Assembly (NCBI GenBank): GCA_029465975.1 | Contig: CM055747.1 | Location: 9,895,390-9,959,389 of the forward strand | Length of the DNA stretch: 64,000 nucleotides | DNA from: Dallia pectoralis | Lineage: Eukaryota; Chordata; Actinopteri; Esociformes; Umbridae | Direction of reading: 5' to 3' | Shown here: positions 25,978 to 38,490 of the stretch, in pieces | How positions within the stretch are numbered: the first letter of the stretch is position 1 | How the letters are laid out: every line of letters begins with the position of its first letter | Made by a program: the position numbers and the translations under genes | Notes under the pieces: model-generated | The model's database searches: none | Told to the model about the DNA's origin: nothing | The model's input: the letters and a program-made list of their open reading frames with translations, nothing else

Positions 25978-26925
25978 ATGTGCTGCTACCCTACCAATGC
26001 TCTGGATAAACATACGGTAGTAATTGGCAAACCCAATATACCGCTGTACTGCCTATACCGTGGTGGTTGTGAGACAATTGCACACAGCCGCCACGCGATC
26101 GACTTCCATCTCCACTTCCTGAGTAGTAATGTGGAGCCCGAGAAACAAGACGCTAGAAGTTAGGTGACTATATGTCCAACACAGTATCATGAGATTTCGT
26201 GAAATAGACACGATTTTTGTACCCAACATTTGCGACATCCACACTTAAAAGGTTGTTTTTTCGTGTCCTGGACACGATTTTCTTGAGCTGTTGAAAGCAA
26301 ATGTCGTGATTGGTTGACTCAACTTGCATTTCAACCAGGAAGTGGGCGTAGCTTGAATTGTAAATGTGACGGACTTAACTTTCTGGAATATAACTCTTTT
26401 TATTACTATAAATATTAAACGAAAGCCTGACTCTTACTCTTGCCCTAACCTTAACCAATACCTAACATTTCGATTTACTTATGTGTTTAACGTGTTGTTG
26501 ACCAAAAACGTTTGTTGTGCTTTTTTGTGTGTGTGTGACGATTTTCCGTGGAGTCATAAATATTACGTGTCCTGTACACAAAAATACTAATCGTGCTTTT
26601 AACGAACTTTTACGTGTGCATGTCACAAATGTTGGGTACAAAAATCGTGTCTATTTCACAAAAACCTGTGATATCGTGTTGATATGACGTGTATAATGAT
26701 TTGTTCAGTGAGTGTGTGCTGCGTAATCATTATAACTGGCACCGTGACCTGCTTTACCACACTCGACCCTAACAGCCGACTGCCTTCGTCCGTGATGGGT
26801 CGTGGACAGGCCAACGGTAATAGAGAAACACACAGTTTATGTTGCAAACTGTCAATAAAATTCCAAGCTGTGCCGGAGTCTACGAACGCCTTACACTGGG
26901 AATGTGTAGAAATATAACAGAACAT
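25978..26925 (-). pseudogene. Gypsy LTR retrotransposon pol fragments
   Basis: On the minus strand, 26656-26925 encodes an aspartic protease-like segment with the active-site form FVDSGTAWNFID. Beyond a MITE, 25978-26160 encodes the RT/RNase H junction with FLGLHI and, after a stop, YIGFANYYRMFI. Sequence between protease and RT is deleted. The DNA at 25860-25910 resembles Gypsy LTR sequence but I could not fix boundaries. Not functional. Confidence 0.65.
26187..26671. mobile_element. TA-flanked MITE with about 35-bp inverted ends
   Basis: The ends share TTTTTGTACCCAACATTTG after GTGAAATAGACACGA in inverted orientation, and TA lies on each side (26185-26186 and 26672-26673). The TA target suggests Tc1/mariner-type mobilisation. 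It interrupts the Gypsy fragment. Confidence 0.7.
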
Positions 26926-27336
26926 GTAGTGTGACTGTCAGAGGATCCGGATGGTATGTGTGGTGCGCTCACCTCACCTTATGTTGGCAGATGTGTATAC
27001 TATTGAAGTTTGTGCTCTTATAGTTTAAAGGTAATATAGCTTAACTGCAAATGAGATTTATTCTGTTGTATGAAGTGAACACTTATAAAATGTACAGTTA
27101 TTACAAATATACTCTTTTGATAAGAGGACAGATGTTTAAAGGCAGAAGTGCAGACATGATTGATGATAGACCAAAAATGTGATTTAAATGGAAAATGTTT
27201 GTTTTTGGTTTCATACAAATTTTGATAAGTTAATGTTTGAAAGATATGTGAGGATACATTTATGTGAAAACAGACTTTTGAAGATATAAACTGTGCTTCA
27301 ATGCAAAGCAGACAAAAATAACAGAAAATAATTCAT
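26926..27336. other. Gene-free stretch
   Basis: AT-rich, no recognisable feature. Confidence 0.35.
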
Positions 27337-29541
27337 GATTGCAGATCTCATCTCATCTCTCATCTCATCTTCAACCGCTTATCTGGGGTCGGGTCGCGGG
27401 GGTAGCAGCTCTAGCAGGGGACCCCAAACTTCCCTTTCCCGGGCAACATTAGCCAGCTCTGACTGGGGAATCCCGAGGCGTTCCCAGGCCAGTGTGGAGA
27501 TATAATCTCTCCACCTAGTCCTGGGTCTTCCCGAGGTCTCCTCCCAGCTGGACGTGCCTGGAACACCTCTCTAGGGAGGCGCCCAGGTGGCATTCGTACA
27601 AGATGCCCGAACCACCTCAACTGGCTCCTTTCTATGCAAAGGAGCAGCGGCTCTACTCCGAGTTCCTCTCGGATGACTGAGCTTCTCACCCTATCCCTAA
27701 GGGAGAGGCCAGCCACCTTTCTGAGAAAACCCATTTCGGCCGCTTGTACCCGCGATCTCGTTCTTTCGGTCATGACCCAGCTTTCATGACCATAGGTGAG
27801 GGTAGGAACAAAGATTGACCGGTAGATCGAGAGCTTTGCCTTTCGGCTCAGCTCTCTTTTCGTCACAACGGTGCGGTGAAGCGAATGCAACACCGCCCCG
27901 CTGCTCCGATCCTCCGACCAATCTCCCGCTCCATTGTTCCCTCACTCGCGAACAAGACCCCGAGGTACTTGAACTCCTTCACTTGGAGTAAGGCCTCATT
28001 CCCTACCCGGAGTAGGCACTCCACCGGTTTCCTGCTGAGAGTCATGGCCTCAGATTTAGAGGTGCTAACCCTCATCCCAGCCGCTTCACACTCGGCTGCG
28101 AACCGATCCAGTGAGTGCTGAAGGTCACCGACCGATGAGGCCATCAGGACCACATCATCCGCAAAAAGCAGTGATGTGACCATCAGCCCACCGAACGGGA
28201 ACCCCTCCCCCATGACTACGCCTTGATATCCTGTCCATGAATATTACAAACAGGATTAGTGACAAAGCGCAGCCCTGGCGGAGGCCAACCCCCACCTGGA
28301 ACGAATCCGACTTACTGCCGAGGACACGGACACAGCTCATGCTTTGAGCGTACAGAGATTGGATGGCCCTGAGAAGAGACCCCCTCACCCCATACTCCGC
28401 AGCACCTCCCACAAAGATCCCGGGGTACCCGGTCATACGCCTTCTCCAGATCCACAAAACACATGTAGACTGGATGGGCATACTCCCAGGCCCCCTCCAG
28501 GATCCTTGCGAGAGTAAAGAGCTGGTCCGTGGTTCCCGGCCAGGACGAAAACCGCATTGTTCCTCTTCAATCTGAGGTTCGACTATTGGCCGAACCCTCC
28601 TTTCCAGCACTTTGGAGTACACTTTACCAGGAGGCTGAGGAGTGTGATACCTCTGTAATTGGCACACACTCTCTGGTCCCCCTTTTAAAGAGGGGAACCA
28701 CCACCCCGGTCTGCCACTCCTCTGGCACTGTCCCAGACTTCCATGCAATGTTGAAGAGGCGTGTCAACCAAGACAGCCCTTCCCCACCCAAAGCTTTTAG
28801 CATTTCTGGACGAATCTCATCAGTCCCTGGGGCTTTGCCACTGTGGAGTTGTTTGACTACCTCAGCGACTTCCCCCAGGGAAACTGACGATGACCCTCCA
28901 TCAGCCTCCAGCTCTGCCTCTGTACTAGAGGGCGTGTAGGTCGGATTCAGGAGCTCCTCAAAATGCTCTTTCCAGCGCCCGATCACATCATCAGTTGAGG
29001 TCAACAGTGTCCCATCCTTACTGTACACAGCTTGGATGGTTCCCCGTTTTCCCCTTCTGAGGTGCCGAACGGTTTTCCAGAAGCATTTTGGTGCCGACCG
29101 AAAGTCCTTCTCCATAGCTTCTCCAAACTTCTCCCACACCCGCTGCTTTGCCTCTGACACGGCAGCGGCTGCAGCCCTTCGGGCCTGTCGGTACCCTGCA
29201 ACTGCCTCCGGAGTCCCCAGGGCTAGCATATCCCTGAAGGCCTCCTTCTTCAGTCGGACAGCTTCCCTGAACACCGTGGTCCACCACGGTGTTCTAGGGT
29301 TACCCCCCCTTGAGGCACCTAGGACCTTGAGACCACAGCTCACCGCCGCAGCTTCAGCAATAGAAGCTTTGAACATTGCCCACTCAGGTTCAATGCCCCC
29401 AACCTCCACAGGGATGCCTGAAAAGCTCCGCCGGAGGTGTGAGTTGAAGATCTTTCGGACAGGGGCCTCCTCCAGACGTTCCCAGTTCACCCGCACTACC
29501 CGTTTGGGCTTACCTGGTCTGTCCAAAGTCTTTCCCCACAT
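27337..29541 (-). mobile_element. Non-LTR retrotransposon (Rex/RTE-like), 5'-truncated
   Basis: Four minus-strand frames overlap in order: 28624-29541 (endonuclease-RT linker and RT start, with PEEWQTGVVVPLFKRG), 28155-28748 (RT fingers/palm, with LPGK, GFRPGRE and RQGC), 27863-28213 (catalytic FADDVVL and STSKSEAM) and 27411-27893 (thumb and C-terminus, with LTYGHESWVMTERTRSR). Frame changes between them are indels, so no intact protein exists. The 3' end carries a (GAGAT)n-like tail at 27337-27365. The endonuclease is missing, typical of 5' truncation. The clade name is from memory of related fish elements and not proven. Confidence 0.85.
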
Positions 29542-30032
29542 TTAACGGTACATTGAAACAAATGAATCATATACATTCAAATAAAAAAAAGGCTTTAAGA
29601 CTGTACATATTGCCAAAGCAAGCGTTTGGATTTAAAAATATGAATAACAGTAATAAAAAACTATATTTACAATAAATTAATTATAATCTATACTGTTTGT
29701 AATACTTTATTATATGTACTCATAAGTATTTAGAGTTTTAATATATGTGATTCTTAGTACACAAATATGCTGTTAAACGTAGAATATTCACTCTCGTTCA
29801 TTTTCTATACTGTTTCACGTGTACTTAACAAACATATTTTTGTTTTACGAGACAATAACTATAACAACTCAACAGCACTTAAGACACACATTTTAAGCAT
29901 ATTCATTTAAATGAATAAAACTACCTCTGACGGTGGTGAAACTGTTTCGTTAAAGCGTAATTATTTTTGTTGCAACCCGTGTTTCGTTAAAGCCTGTGTA
30001 AAGTTCATTTGTTTCAATGTACCGTTAAATGT
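29538..30032. repeat. 29-bp perfect inverted repeat around an AT-rich block
   Basis: Positions 29538-29566 and 30004-30032 are exact reverse complements; the core is TTTAACGGTACATTGAAAC. The spacer of 437 bp is AT-rich with no open frame. The left arm abuts the 5' truncation point of the LINE. Confidence 0.9.
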
Positions 30033-30146
30033 ACGCTTAAAGACCAGTGTGGCTTATTTATGTTCAAAATAATATTTGTTTTAAACTTCAGTGGGTGCGG
30101 CTTATATTCAGGTGCGAGTAATTTACTGTAAAATTATGTTTTTTTT

Positions 30147-32452
30147 TTACAGTGTACGGTACGCATTCAAGTGGTCATCATAATACATTGTTTCTACATT
30201 ACCAGATATTATGAAAGCATGCTCTTCATATATTATAATATTACAGATCTTTTTCAACACAGGGAGATCATGGGTACATCCAGAGCATATAAACAAACCA
30301 ACCTGGTACTCTGTACCATAATGTCTGACCCAATTAGTAGTTGTAACCCTCGAACAGGTTTCTAAGTTTAATGTTTGACTAAACTCTTCCCCACCTTGCA
30401 AGTTGCTGATTGTTTTTAACTTTGTAGAACCAAATTCAAACGTTTTAAAACAATAATTTTCATAGTTAAATGCCAATTGACGCTGATGTTGCTTTACTAA
30501 TGATTTAGTGAGATTCTTGAAATTTTTGCCACATCTCTTAAAGAAATTGTGTTTTGCTTCAAATCGCATGCACCATATATGGATAAGAGGGCCAATTTTT
30601 TTTATGCATCTCGGATAGTGTATCATTAAGTGGTGCTTGGGAATCAACCTCTTGTCAGGAAATAATTCTTTGAACAGAGTATGGTGATCATTGATCAGAT
30701 GTTTCAAGTAACATATCATCCCATCAGTAATGGTGTAGGAGAACACTATATTTACAATTTGTATTAAAAGCAAGAGAAAGTTCCAGTAACTGTTATTCCT
30801 TTCTATGACATCACCAAATATTAGTGGAGTGTTACGCAGAAGACACCATGACTGTATGGCACTCAAACCCAGGTGTTTGCTTTTATCATCCATTTTTAAC
30901 CCACTTGGTTTGTTTTTACGCTCGGTGTAACCATAATTAAAGCTCTGTATCCTGGCTGACAACATGTTCAAAGTAACATAGCCATTCAAATACCAGCTTA
31001 AGTTCGTACTGTACCACCCCCTCTAAAAGATCGTGCATAATGTCAACAGCATAGTTAGAAGTGCTATGGAAATACTGTAATGAATTGAGCACACATGACT
31101 TTTTAACACCATATATTGACCGCAGTTCAAGATTTTCATTTAGTGCCCTACAATGTTCAGTATGAACCTCTTTGGAACGGAAAATTATCCCAGGATGATC
31201 ATCAGTAAATATAGATTGAACTTCCTCTTTACTGATTAAACAAAACCTACACCAATGAGTTGCACTGAAAGATTCAACAAACCCCAACAAGCCATTTAAA
31301 GCCAAACTATCACCAGTTACTTGAATTACTGAGCCAAACAATGGTTGTTCAAAACAAGGAAGCTGTAGGCCTTCAGTTTCTAAGATTTTCAACTCATCAA
31401 TAAGAGGCTTTAGTATCACATCAAAACCATACGTCTTCAAATCTTCAGTATAAAATAGAGCTGCAAGATGTACATTCATCAGTACCGAGTTGCACTTGGG
31501 TGGGAGATTTTTTAAAGTATAATAAACGCAACCAAGTTTGTGGATCCCCTTTTGGAACCTAGAGGGTTAGCAGTTTCAAAATCGTCGTAATACAGTAGAA
31601 TCTGTAAAGCATTCTTTTGCTGTGAAAACAGGGCATGGTTTTGAAAATATGACCCATCATTTATGTCTCTGTAAATGCCATTCTCACTCGGTTTGTCCAG
31701 TAAAAAGCTCTCCTTTAATTGACTGTTTTTGAATATGGATTTGAGTGTACCTAGAATGGGTACATACATGCACTTGTCTGTAACAGGAACCTGATTGTAG
31801 ACACCTGTAGTTCTATCTCTGCGCAAATCAAGTCTAACCCCTAGGACACATTCTTTAGGTTCAACTATGTCCCATTTTTCATCATAATATTTTTGCCTCT
31901 TTGACTCTGTGTTTAATGCTGAAAAAGGATTACCTAATTGATCAAAAGAGTCCTCTATTCTTTTATGAGTGTCAGAACCTGTACTTTCAGGAAGAATCGT
32001 TTTAAGAACTGCATCTCGTGCTTGGCTTTTTTCACATCATTAACTAGTTCTTCCATTGAACAAACCATTGTTTGGACAACACTTTCAGAGAGACCTGATG
32101 CTTGTAAATGTGCAACAGTTGAACCTGACATTGAAAACAGCTGCCTTGGATGAACACAACTTTCCAAAGTGGCAACAGAAGTTGGGCAATCATTTGAACA
32201 TTCTGCCTGACATTCTCTTTGAGTGGAAACATCCGAATTAAAATCAATTTCTTGAGGCAAAGAGGGACTATGCACCTTGCTGAGGTGCTTTCCGAAGCCA
32301 CTATAAGTACAAAATGATAATGGACACCCTTGTTCCCTACATTTTAAACGTAACTTTTTGCCAGGATATAAACCATGATGAAATTTTAAATGTTGACAAA
32401 GAACCAAACAAGTTTTGTGGTGCGCTTTACATACAAAACATATGAACATCAT
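30147..32452 (-). pseudogene. Transposase-like gene of a two-gene DNA transposon, frameshifted
   Basis: Successive minus-strand frames form one protein broken by indels. 31955-32452 starts with cysteine/histidine clusters resembling zinc fingers (CFVCKAHHK, then CPLSFCTYSGFGKHLSKVH). 31512-31826 contains LRRDRTTGVYN and LLYYDDFETANPLGSKRG. 30937-31479 contains VTGDSLALNGLLGF, CRFCLISKEE and IMHDLLEGVV. 30147-30989 contains KHHLMIHYP and MRFEAKHNFFK. Frame changes fall near 32005, 31545 and 30985. This is a multicopy fish family I know only as uncharacterised; IMHDLLEGV is placed like the DYMHLVCLGV segment of the CACTA-like transposase at 53.6 kb, so an RNase H-fold transposase is plausible. 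It starts 8 bp after the stop of the SAMD3-like gene. Confidence 0.6.
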
Positions 32453-32460
32453 CCAGGTTG

Positions 32461-35400
32461 TTATTCAGTTCCGACCTCCCGCAGCAGTCGTGCTCGAAGT
32501 TCTTTAACACGCGGGCTCTCCTTTGCTCTTCCGACATCGATGTTATAGATTGTTGTTTGGATAAATGTGTAGAAATTACAAAGAGCTTCGTCATATGAGA
32601 GACTGAAGACGTAGTGAGCTTTGAACAGCTCATCAAAAGCTGCTACTGATGAGTGTGCCTTGCATGCGATTGGTTTTCTATCGATAATAAGATAGAACCT
32701 TTGGATGTTTTTCTTTCGCTCACCGATGCAGAGCATGAAAGGTTGTCTTGTGTCAGCTTTCTCAAGGAAGGTAGTCATGCTGGCTCCTTCCTGCAAGTCA
32801 ACAAAGGGACAAAATATGAAAATAAAACTCTGCATGGCTTTTATTTTGAATTATCACATATTGTTAGCAGATAGAGTGAGCAAAAAGGATCAAGAACATT
32901 TTAGGAAATATTGGTGTAGATTAAGTTCTGACGTTAAAAAATGTACTTTTGCATACCTTAAGATATCTCACAAGATGACTGGTTGCTTGAGCTGAACTGA
33001 TTTTGGCAGTTTTTTTCTGGCCTCTTGAGGTCGGAGGGAGCAGATGCAGCAGCAATAGGATTGTGGATATATCGCTGTCCCATTCTAAAGACATCACAAA
33101 ATAATTAAACTATCAATTATTTTAAGAGTGTTGGGATATTTCAAAAATCTCTTTTTACTGACCGTTGTCGTCTTCAGGTTCAGGTTCAGTTCCTGACAGC
33201 AACTCGTCCATGTTCTTAAGCGTCTTGCAGTCTGCGATGATCTTTGGCTTGAAGAATGTTGACCACTTTGCCAGGAACCTCTGAGACACTTCGTCACCAA
33301 ACATAATAGAGAAATCCTGGTCGATCTACAAAGCAGGAGAAAAAATATTTGAACATTGCTGACTCTTAACTCCAGAAAGTAATTTCCTTTCCAAAACTAC
33401 TCCCAAAGATAAAATATTTTCTTACCAATCCAGGTACATCAAGGAAACGAGGAAACACATCCAGGACTGAAGATGATGCATCAAAATCCCCGACCATCTT
33501 CTGTCGATACTGGGAAGTTGCTCTCATCTTCTCTTTGACCACAGATTCATCACTGGAATGTCTTATTGTAGATATCGCCTCCCTGCACTCCTCACCAAAC
33601 AGCTGTTGACAGGTTAACAGAGATTCTCGTCTGTTTTTTGGACCATCCTGAAGAACATTCTTGGAGGGACCCCGGGAGCTAGCTAATGTGTGGCGCTGAA
33701 CTGTCTTAATCCTCCATGAAATGAAGCCAGTGTTACCATCCGGATCATAGTAGTGTTCCTGTTAAAAGATATACCCAAAATATATAATACATTACAAAAA
33801 CGCATGAAAAATGCAAGGCTGAGAAACCCATAAACACTCATCTGAAACAACATGAGTGCAAACTAGAAAACTAAAAAGGGAAAAAATTATTGAAAACGTG
33901 CTGGTTTAGGTTTTCAGATCAAAAACAAAAACTTACATATCCATGTTTAGAGAATGGATCTTTTAGGTATGGAAAGAGAGTCACAATTCCCAGTGCATAA
34001 TTGGTTCTGACACTTGAAGGTGGAATCCTCCTTTTCAAAATAAATCATAGTTAACTTCTGTGTTTTCTGTGCAATAATTTAAAGAATGTTTACCCCTAAT
34101 ACAGAATAGCATTCTTGAGCCACAATGATCTATTCTGATGATAAAAAAGTAAAGTAACTGGCAATTCTTACCCATGTAACTCTATCATGTCTGCAACCAG
34201 GATGTTAACCATCTGTTTACGTGTTGCATCTTTTAGTGTTTTAGTCGTTTCATACTCTTTGAAGATTTCCTCACCCTTCGAATTGGCCCTCAGAACACCA
34301 TGAACTTGCTGCCAAAACATTGTACATTGTTATGGCATGTTCATGGATATTTTTAAAAGAGACTTATATTTAAATAGCATAGTACTGAATGGTATACATT
34401 TATACTGAAAATACATTTAAAACACTGCTACAAATAAACAATCATAATGAATGAATTGAACATTTTAAATGTATTTTCTCAAAGCCTACCAATCTTGCAT
34501 CAGTCTGATCCATCAACCCTGTTTGGTTCCTCCGCCTTCTTGTGGAATCAATGATAATTGTAGAATCGGTTGAATGGGATGAAGCCGGGGATAGTGGAGT
34601 CTCTGCCCCTAGCAATGATGAATGAGACAACGCTGGGGACAGTGGTGTCACTACAGAGGATTCTTCATCTGCCACCAGCTGAACATCCAGATCTACAAAT
34701 TGGCAGAAAAAAAGACAAACATGCATTTATCATTAACAAAAGCCTTTAAAGAAATACATGGAGGATTACATAAACATATACAAACTATATTATCTGCTTT
34801 AAGTACTTGCCATATATGGATAAAACACTTAAGACAATGATTGTACAGTTAAGGTCCCTTAAAAATATATTTTAGACAGTACACTAAATGCACTTCTTAG
34901 TTTTCACTGCCTGTGATACCTAGTCAAACCCCTGCCTTCACATCCTTACCCATTTCTGGTAAAGGGACCTTGAAGGCCAAAACACCTAACTTGACAAGCT
35001 CATCGAAGACATCTCCATCCACCTGTGTTCCTGACACATCAGTGAGGATGAGCTGGCCTGCACTGAAGCTGCCTGGCTGAAGACTAAACTTATCTGTTAC
35101 TAGGAGCATAAAGAGTACAGTACATTGCAATAATACAATATTAATTAGGCATAAAATGTATTTGTTTCTCTACATTAAACAATTTAGATTATCTTTAACA
35201 TTGCATGTTCAACTACAGTGACAATAGCAGTAAATGCCCAAATATTTACATAACCTACAAACCTTATTGAAGGAACTTCTCCAATTGAAACACTTCATCA
35301 GTTTGCGGAACCGTTACATATTTCTGCACTCTTCCTATCTCCACTTTAGCCAACATTTCCTGTAGAAGGATATAGAATAAGTATTTGTTAATCAAGCCAC

Positions 35401-35630
35401 TGAAGCCATGCCAACACTGTCTAAAGAGGTTTTAGCTGTGGAGCGATACAGTTCTCTTACCGTTTTAGTTTAACTTAATTTAAAATGAAGATGCTATACA
35501 CATTTTACCTATATCTGCATACATATTCTCATCTGTATGTAAAAATAGTACTCATTGGGTCATCTAATTAATGCTTACTTACCAACACGATGCAAAAAGA
35601 CTTCTTCCACAAAATCGTTTCTTCCACCAT
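32461..35630 (-). pseudogene. SAMD3-like gene carried by a transposon, one nonsense codon
   Basis: Ten exons with consistent phases can be read on the minus strand: 35583-35630 (possible ATG at 35630), 35263-35359, 34950-35099, 34490-34692, 34172-34308, 33937-34030, 33426-33758, 33163-33325, 32957-33084 and 32461-32790 (stop TGA). The total is 561 codons. Recognisable parts are a ubiquitin-like start (KVEIGRVQKYVTVP, ILTDVSGTQVD), YALGIVTLFPYLKDP, GFISWRIKTVQR and a C-terminal PFMLCIGE with FDELFKAHYVFSLSYDEAL. These match proteins annotated in fish as sterile alpha motif domain-containing protein 3-like, a multicopy family. A TAA interrupts the second exon just before its donor; otherwise the frame is open. 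Function is unknown. Confidence 0.65.
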
Positions 35631-35699
35631 GTGCACATTCCACGTCCAATACTCTCGTGAGATTCGTTTGGTTCCGAGAGTAGGGCGTCAGTCACTCCT

Positions 35700-35907
35700 A
35701 ACACCTTAACTGTGACACTATCAGAGTTGATTTTTAGTTATAAGATGTAACTCAGTTATAACACTCAATTTTGACACCAACTCTTTCGTTAAACAGTGTG
35801 AAATATAACAGATTAGACAACATACAGAGTTAGATCAATTCCAAGTAGAGTTAGATTGACTCTGTGTTCATCAACACCAGAAATGTAACTCTTCTGAATT
35901 TGCAGTG
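35700..35907 (-). mobile_element. Terminus of the two-gene transposon
   Basis: On the minus strand the DNA begins CACTGCAAATTCAG at 35907 and then carries repeated GAGTTA/TAACTC words, the layout of CACTA/EnSpm-type ends with subterminal repeats. It lies just upstream of the SAMD3-like gene. The opposite end near 30124 (TACTGTAAAATTATG) is only a weak match, and no target duplication was confirmed. Confidence 0.45.
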
Positions 35908-36039
35908 TGGGGTGAATTATTTCACGTGTCACATCTATAGTTGATCCTGAGCTGCCAATGCATGCATTCCACAGCATATTCAATGCTATTGTGGATATAA
36001 GCATGTACTCTTTAAATGCACGAGAGTTAACGGTTAGTC

Positions 36040-36660
36040 TTACCCATGGTTTACGCAGAAACTAGCTGATGCTTTACATAAATGGGATGTTGCCTGGGCC
36101 AAAGCTCGATTTACAGACTCGATTTACTGACTCACTACAGACTCTTGGATTTGGAATTACTTAGGATGCAAAGAAATCCATGTGTAAAGCCTGTTAGAAA
36201 AATAAACATGGGATTTCTTTTTGGATTCAGTTGAAAAGAAATCTGTTGGCTGATTTAAATAATGTGGGTTCCGGGTTTACCTTCAGACAAGTCCTTGATG
36301 CCCTGTTAACTTTGTACTCTAAGAAATCTATCGGGCAGATCGTTTGGAACCTGGTCAATTAAAATGTGGAGCATCCCGTATGCAAACACTTGTGCTAGAT
36401 GGTGTTAAGTTGTATTTTCCTGATGTAGACCAAGGTTTTTCTCAGGGATCCATCCTATGACCTGTTCTATTTCAATATATATATTAATGCTATTGGTCTA
36501 ACTGTAAATTGTTTTACATTTCACCATTATGCTGATCACACTATTCTGTATACCTGTGCTCATCAATGCTGTCACGGACAGTTTACAGTCTTATTTTAAT
36601 AATGTGTAGGTAGCATTTAAAAACGTAAAGCTTGTACTTATACTAGCAAAACCAAATACC
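36040..36660 (+). pseudogene. L2-like LINE fragment (endonuclease end and RT)
   Basis: The + strand encodes KLADALHK near 36065, then RT pieces including QIVWNLVN, a degraded PQGSIL-type segment near 36440 and YINAIG followed by HHYADHTILYT near 36520-36560. This is the FADD-box region with its second Asp replaced by His. Stops and frameshifts are frequent. It is a dead fragment of an L2/Rex1-like element. Confidence 0.6.
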
Positions 36661-38137
36661 TAATACCAGCCAGTCACACAAGACCAGTCATAGGTGGAGC
36701 GAATATCACTAGAAGCGCTGAGGCATTGAAACCCATCTCTTTCGTGGGAATATGCCATTTGACCCATGTTTTGAATAGGAGAATGTTGCTGACAAACAAT
36801 CACCAGTAGATGGCGCATCTTGTTTATCTTTGCGTCGGAAGGACCAGGCTGTAATAAAATCACGCTGGTGCATGAAGTGAAACAAAAATGTTAAAGTCTC
36901 CTTGCAAATGAATATAGATGGCCAAAATGTGTACACTGTCATTTAATAAGTGCACGTATATTTAGGTCTTTATGGTGCCATGAGCACTCAATACTTTTAA
37001 ATTCAACCAAATTAATTTTGAGGTATTGTAGACATGATTGAGTTACTATGAATGACATGACATAAATATGGTTCTGTCACTTCTCTAAAATATGTGCAGG
37101 AATAAGCCGCATCAGAGAAGTTCTAAACGACAAACTTATTTACGCTTCTCAGTCAATGCACAAGCCAAAGAATCAAGAAAAAACTATAATAACAACATTG
37201 TATATAAAGTTGAAAATTGCTTTTATTTAAATTGTCATTTCCTGGGTTGGAAAACATGATTATTTTAATACATGATTGGAAATTACATTTTGGTATAGTG
37301 AAAATATGCTCTTACTGTATTTCAAATATATTGTTTCTGTCTTGTCTCCTTTAGGTTGTGTGCAGTGAAAGCCTCTCGCAGAGCTAGGTATCACGTTTGA
37401 GGTATTTTATTGAACATAAAACAAACATAGAATGGAAAAACATATAATTTGTACTTGAAATTAGAGTGTGCATACCAAGCGTCTTAATGATTTAATCAAA
37501 CAAACACACAGCTACATGGAAACACACTCACCTGTTTGGGAACTGCAATTCTGAATACGTTTCGTTGTCACAATGTATATAGACACTTAGTCAGACAAAC
37601 AAACAGATTGGACACTCAATTTAAAATATAGTTGTAAATGATTAGATGTTGGAAGGTTCTGCTTTAAAAAGAGCATATTCAAAATCACAAATCACATGTG
37701 GTCCTTCTGCTCATAAAGGGTTATTTGACTCCAAAACTGCCTTTTATTTTGTTTGTTAGTCCGCTGGTAATACAATCCACATAAAGTGTGCAAGTCGGCA
37801 GTCAATTTGTCAAGATTGGTGACCTCGCTCATTTTAATTACAAGCTGAATGGTTTGAAAATCAATATTCACATGCATAATTCATTAATAGCTCATAGTAT
37901 GTTCTTCCTCGCTAATGTTTGTTAGTGTATGGGGAATCGCAAACTCAATTGGAGTGATGTTTCATCACAGCTTAATTAGTCCGCAAACCCTCACCGCAAT
38001 AAACATCCTCCAAACCAATCATCCTTGTCCAATCATGTTCTATAACAGCCGTATCCGTTTGTCACCCTATATTACCCAACATGTAATATTTAAGTCAATT
38101 GACAGGTATTTTAATAAATCCTTATGCGCTTCAGTAT
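36661..38137. other. Gene-free stretch
   Basis: AT-rich, with no recognisable exon or complete element. Confidence 0.35.
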
Positions 38138-38490
38138 TGTCACGGGTGGGAATCTTTTGTTCCCATTCGGGGTCTTTTAGTCGGGTGCACCCGGCTAGTT
38201 CCGGTTGGGTGGCTAGTTTGTTTCGATTAAACACACCAGGGCATAGTTAAGTAAGGGTGTGGATATTTAGGTTGCTCGTTACTGTCACTGATTTGCTTTG
38301 CATTGTTTCACGTCACGTCCACTTAGCCGGCTGGCTGAGCGTTTGTCTCAAGTAGCTGTTTTCGGAATATGTTTAGCAAGTCACTAAAGTCAGCGCATTT
38401 TCATTTAAATCACAGTCTTTACGTTTGCCGTCCATTGTCGTGTTTATTTTCAAGATTAAAACCCATCGAATGTGATACGCTCTACGATGG
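38138..38490 (+). mobile_element. LTR-like fragment
   Basis: It starts TGTCACGGGTGGGAATC, contains GGGTGCACCCGG and CTCGTTACTG-type words like the LTRs at 45.3 kb, and reaches ATTAAAACCCATCGAA near 38455, a motif also found at 47045. The 3' boundary is not visible, so it is a partial LTR. Confidence 0.45.

Noticed and set aside
29036..29545. 169-codon + strand frame
   Set aside because: Antisense shadow of the GC-rich LINE coding region on the minus strand.
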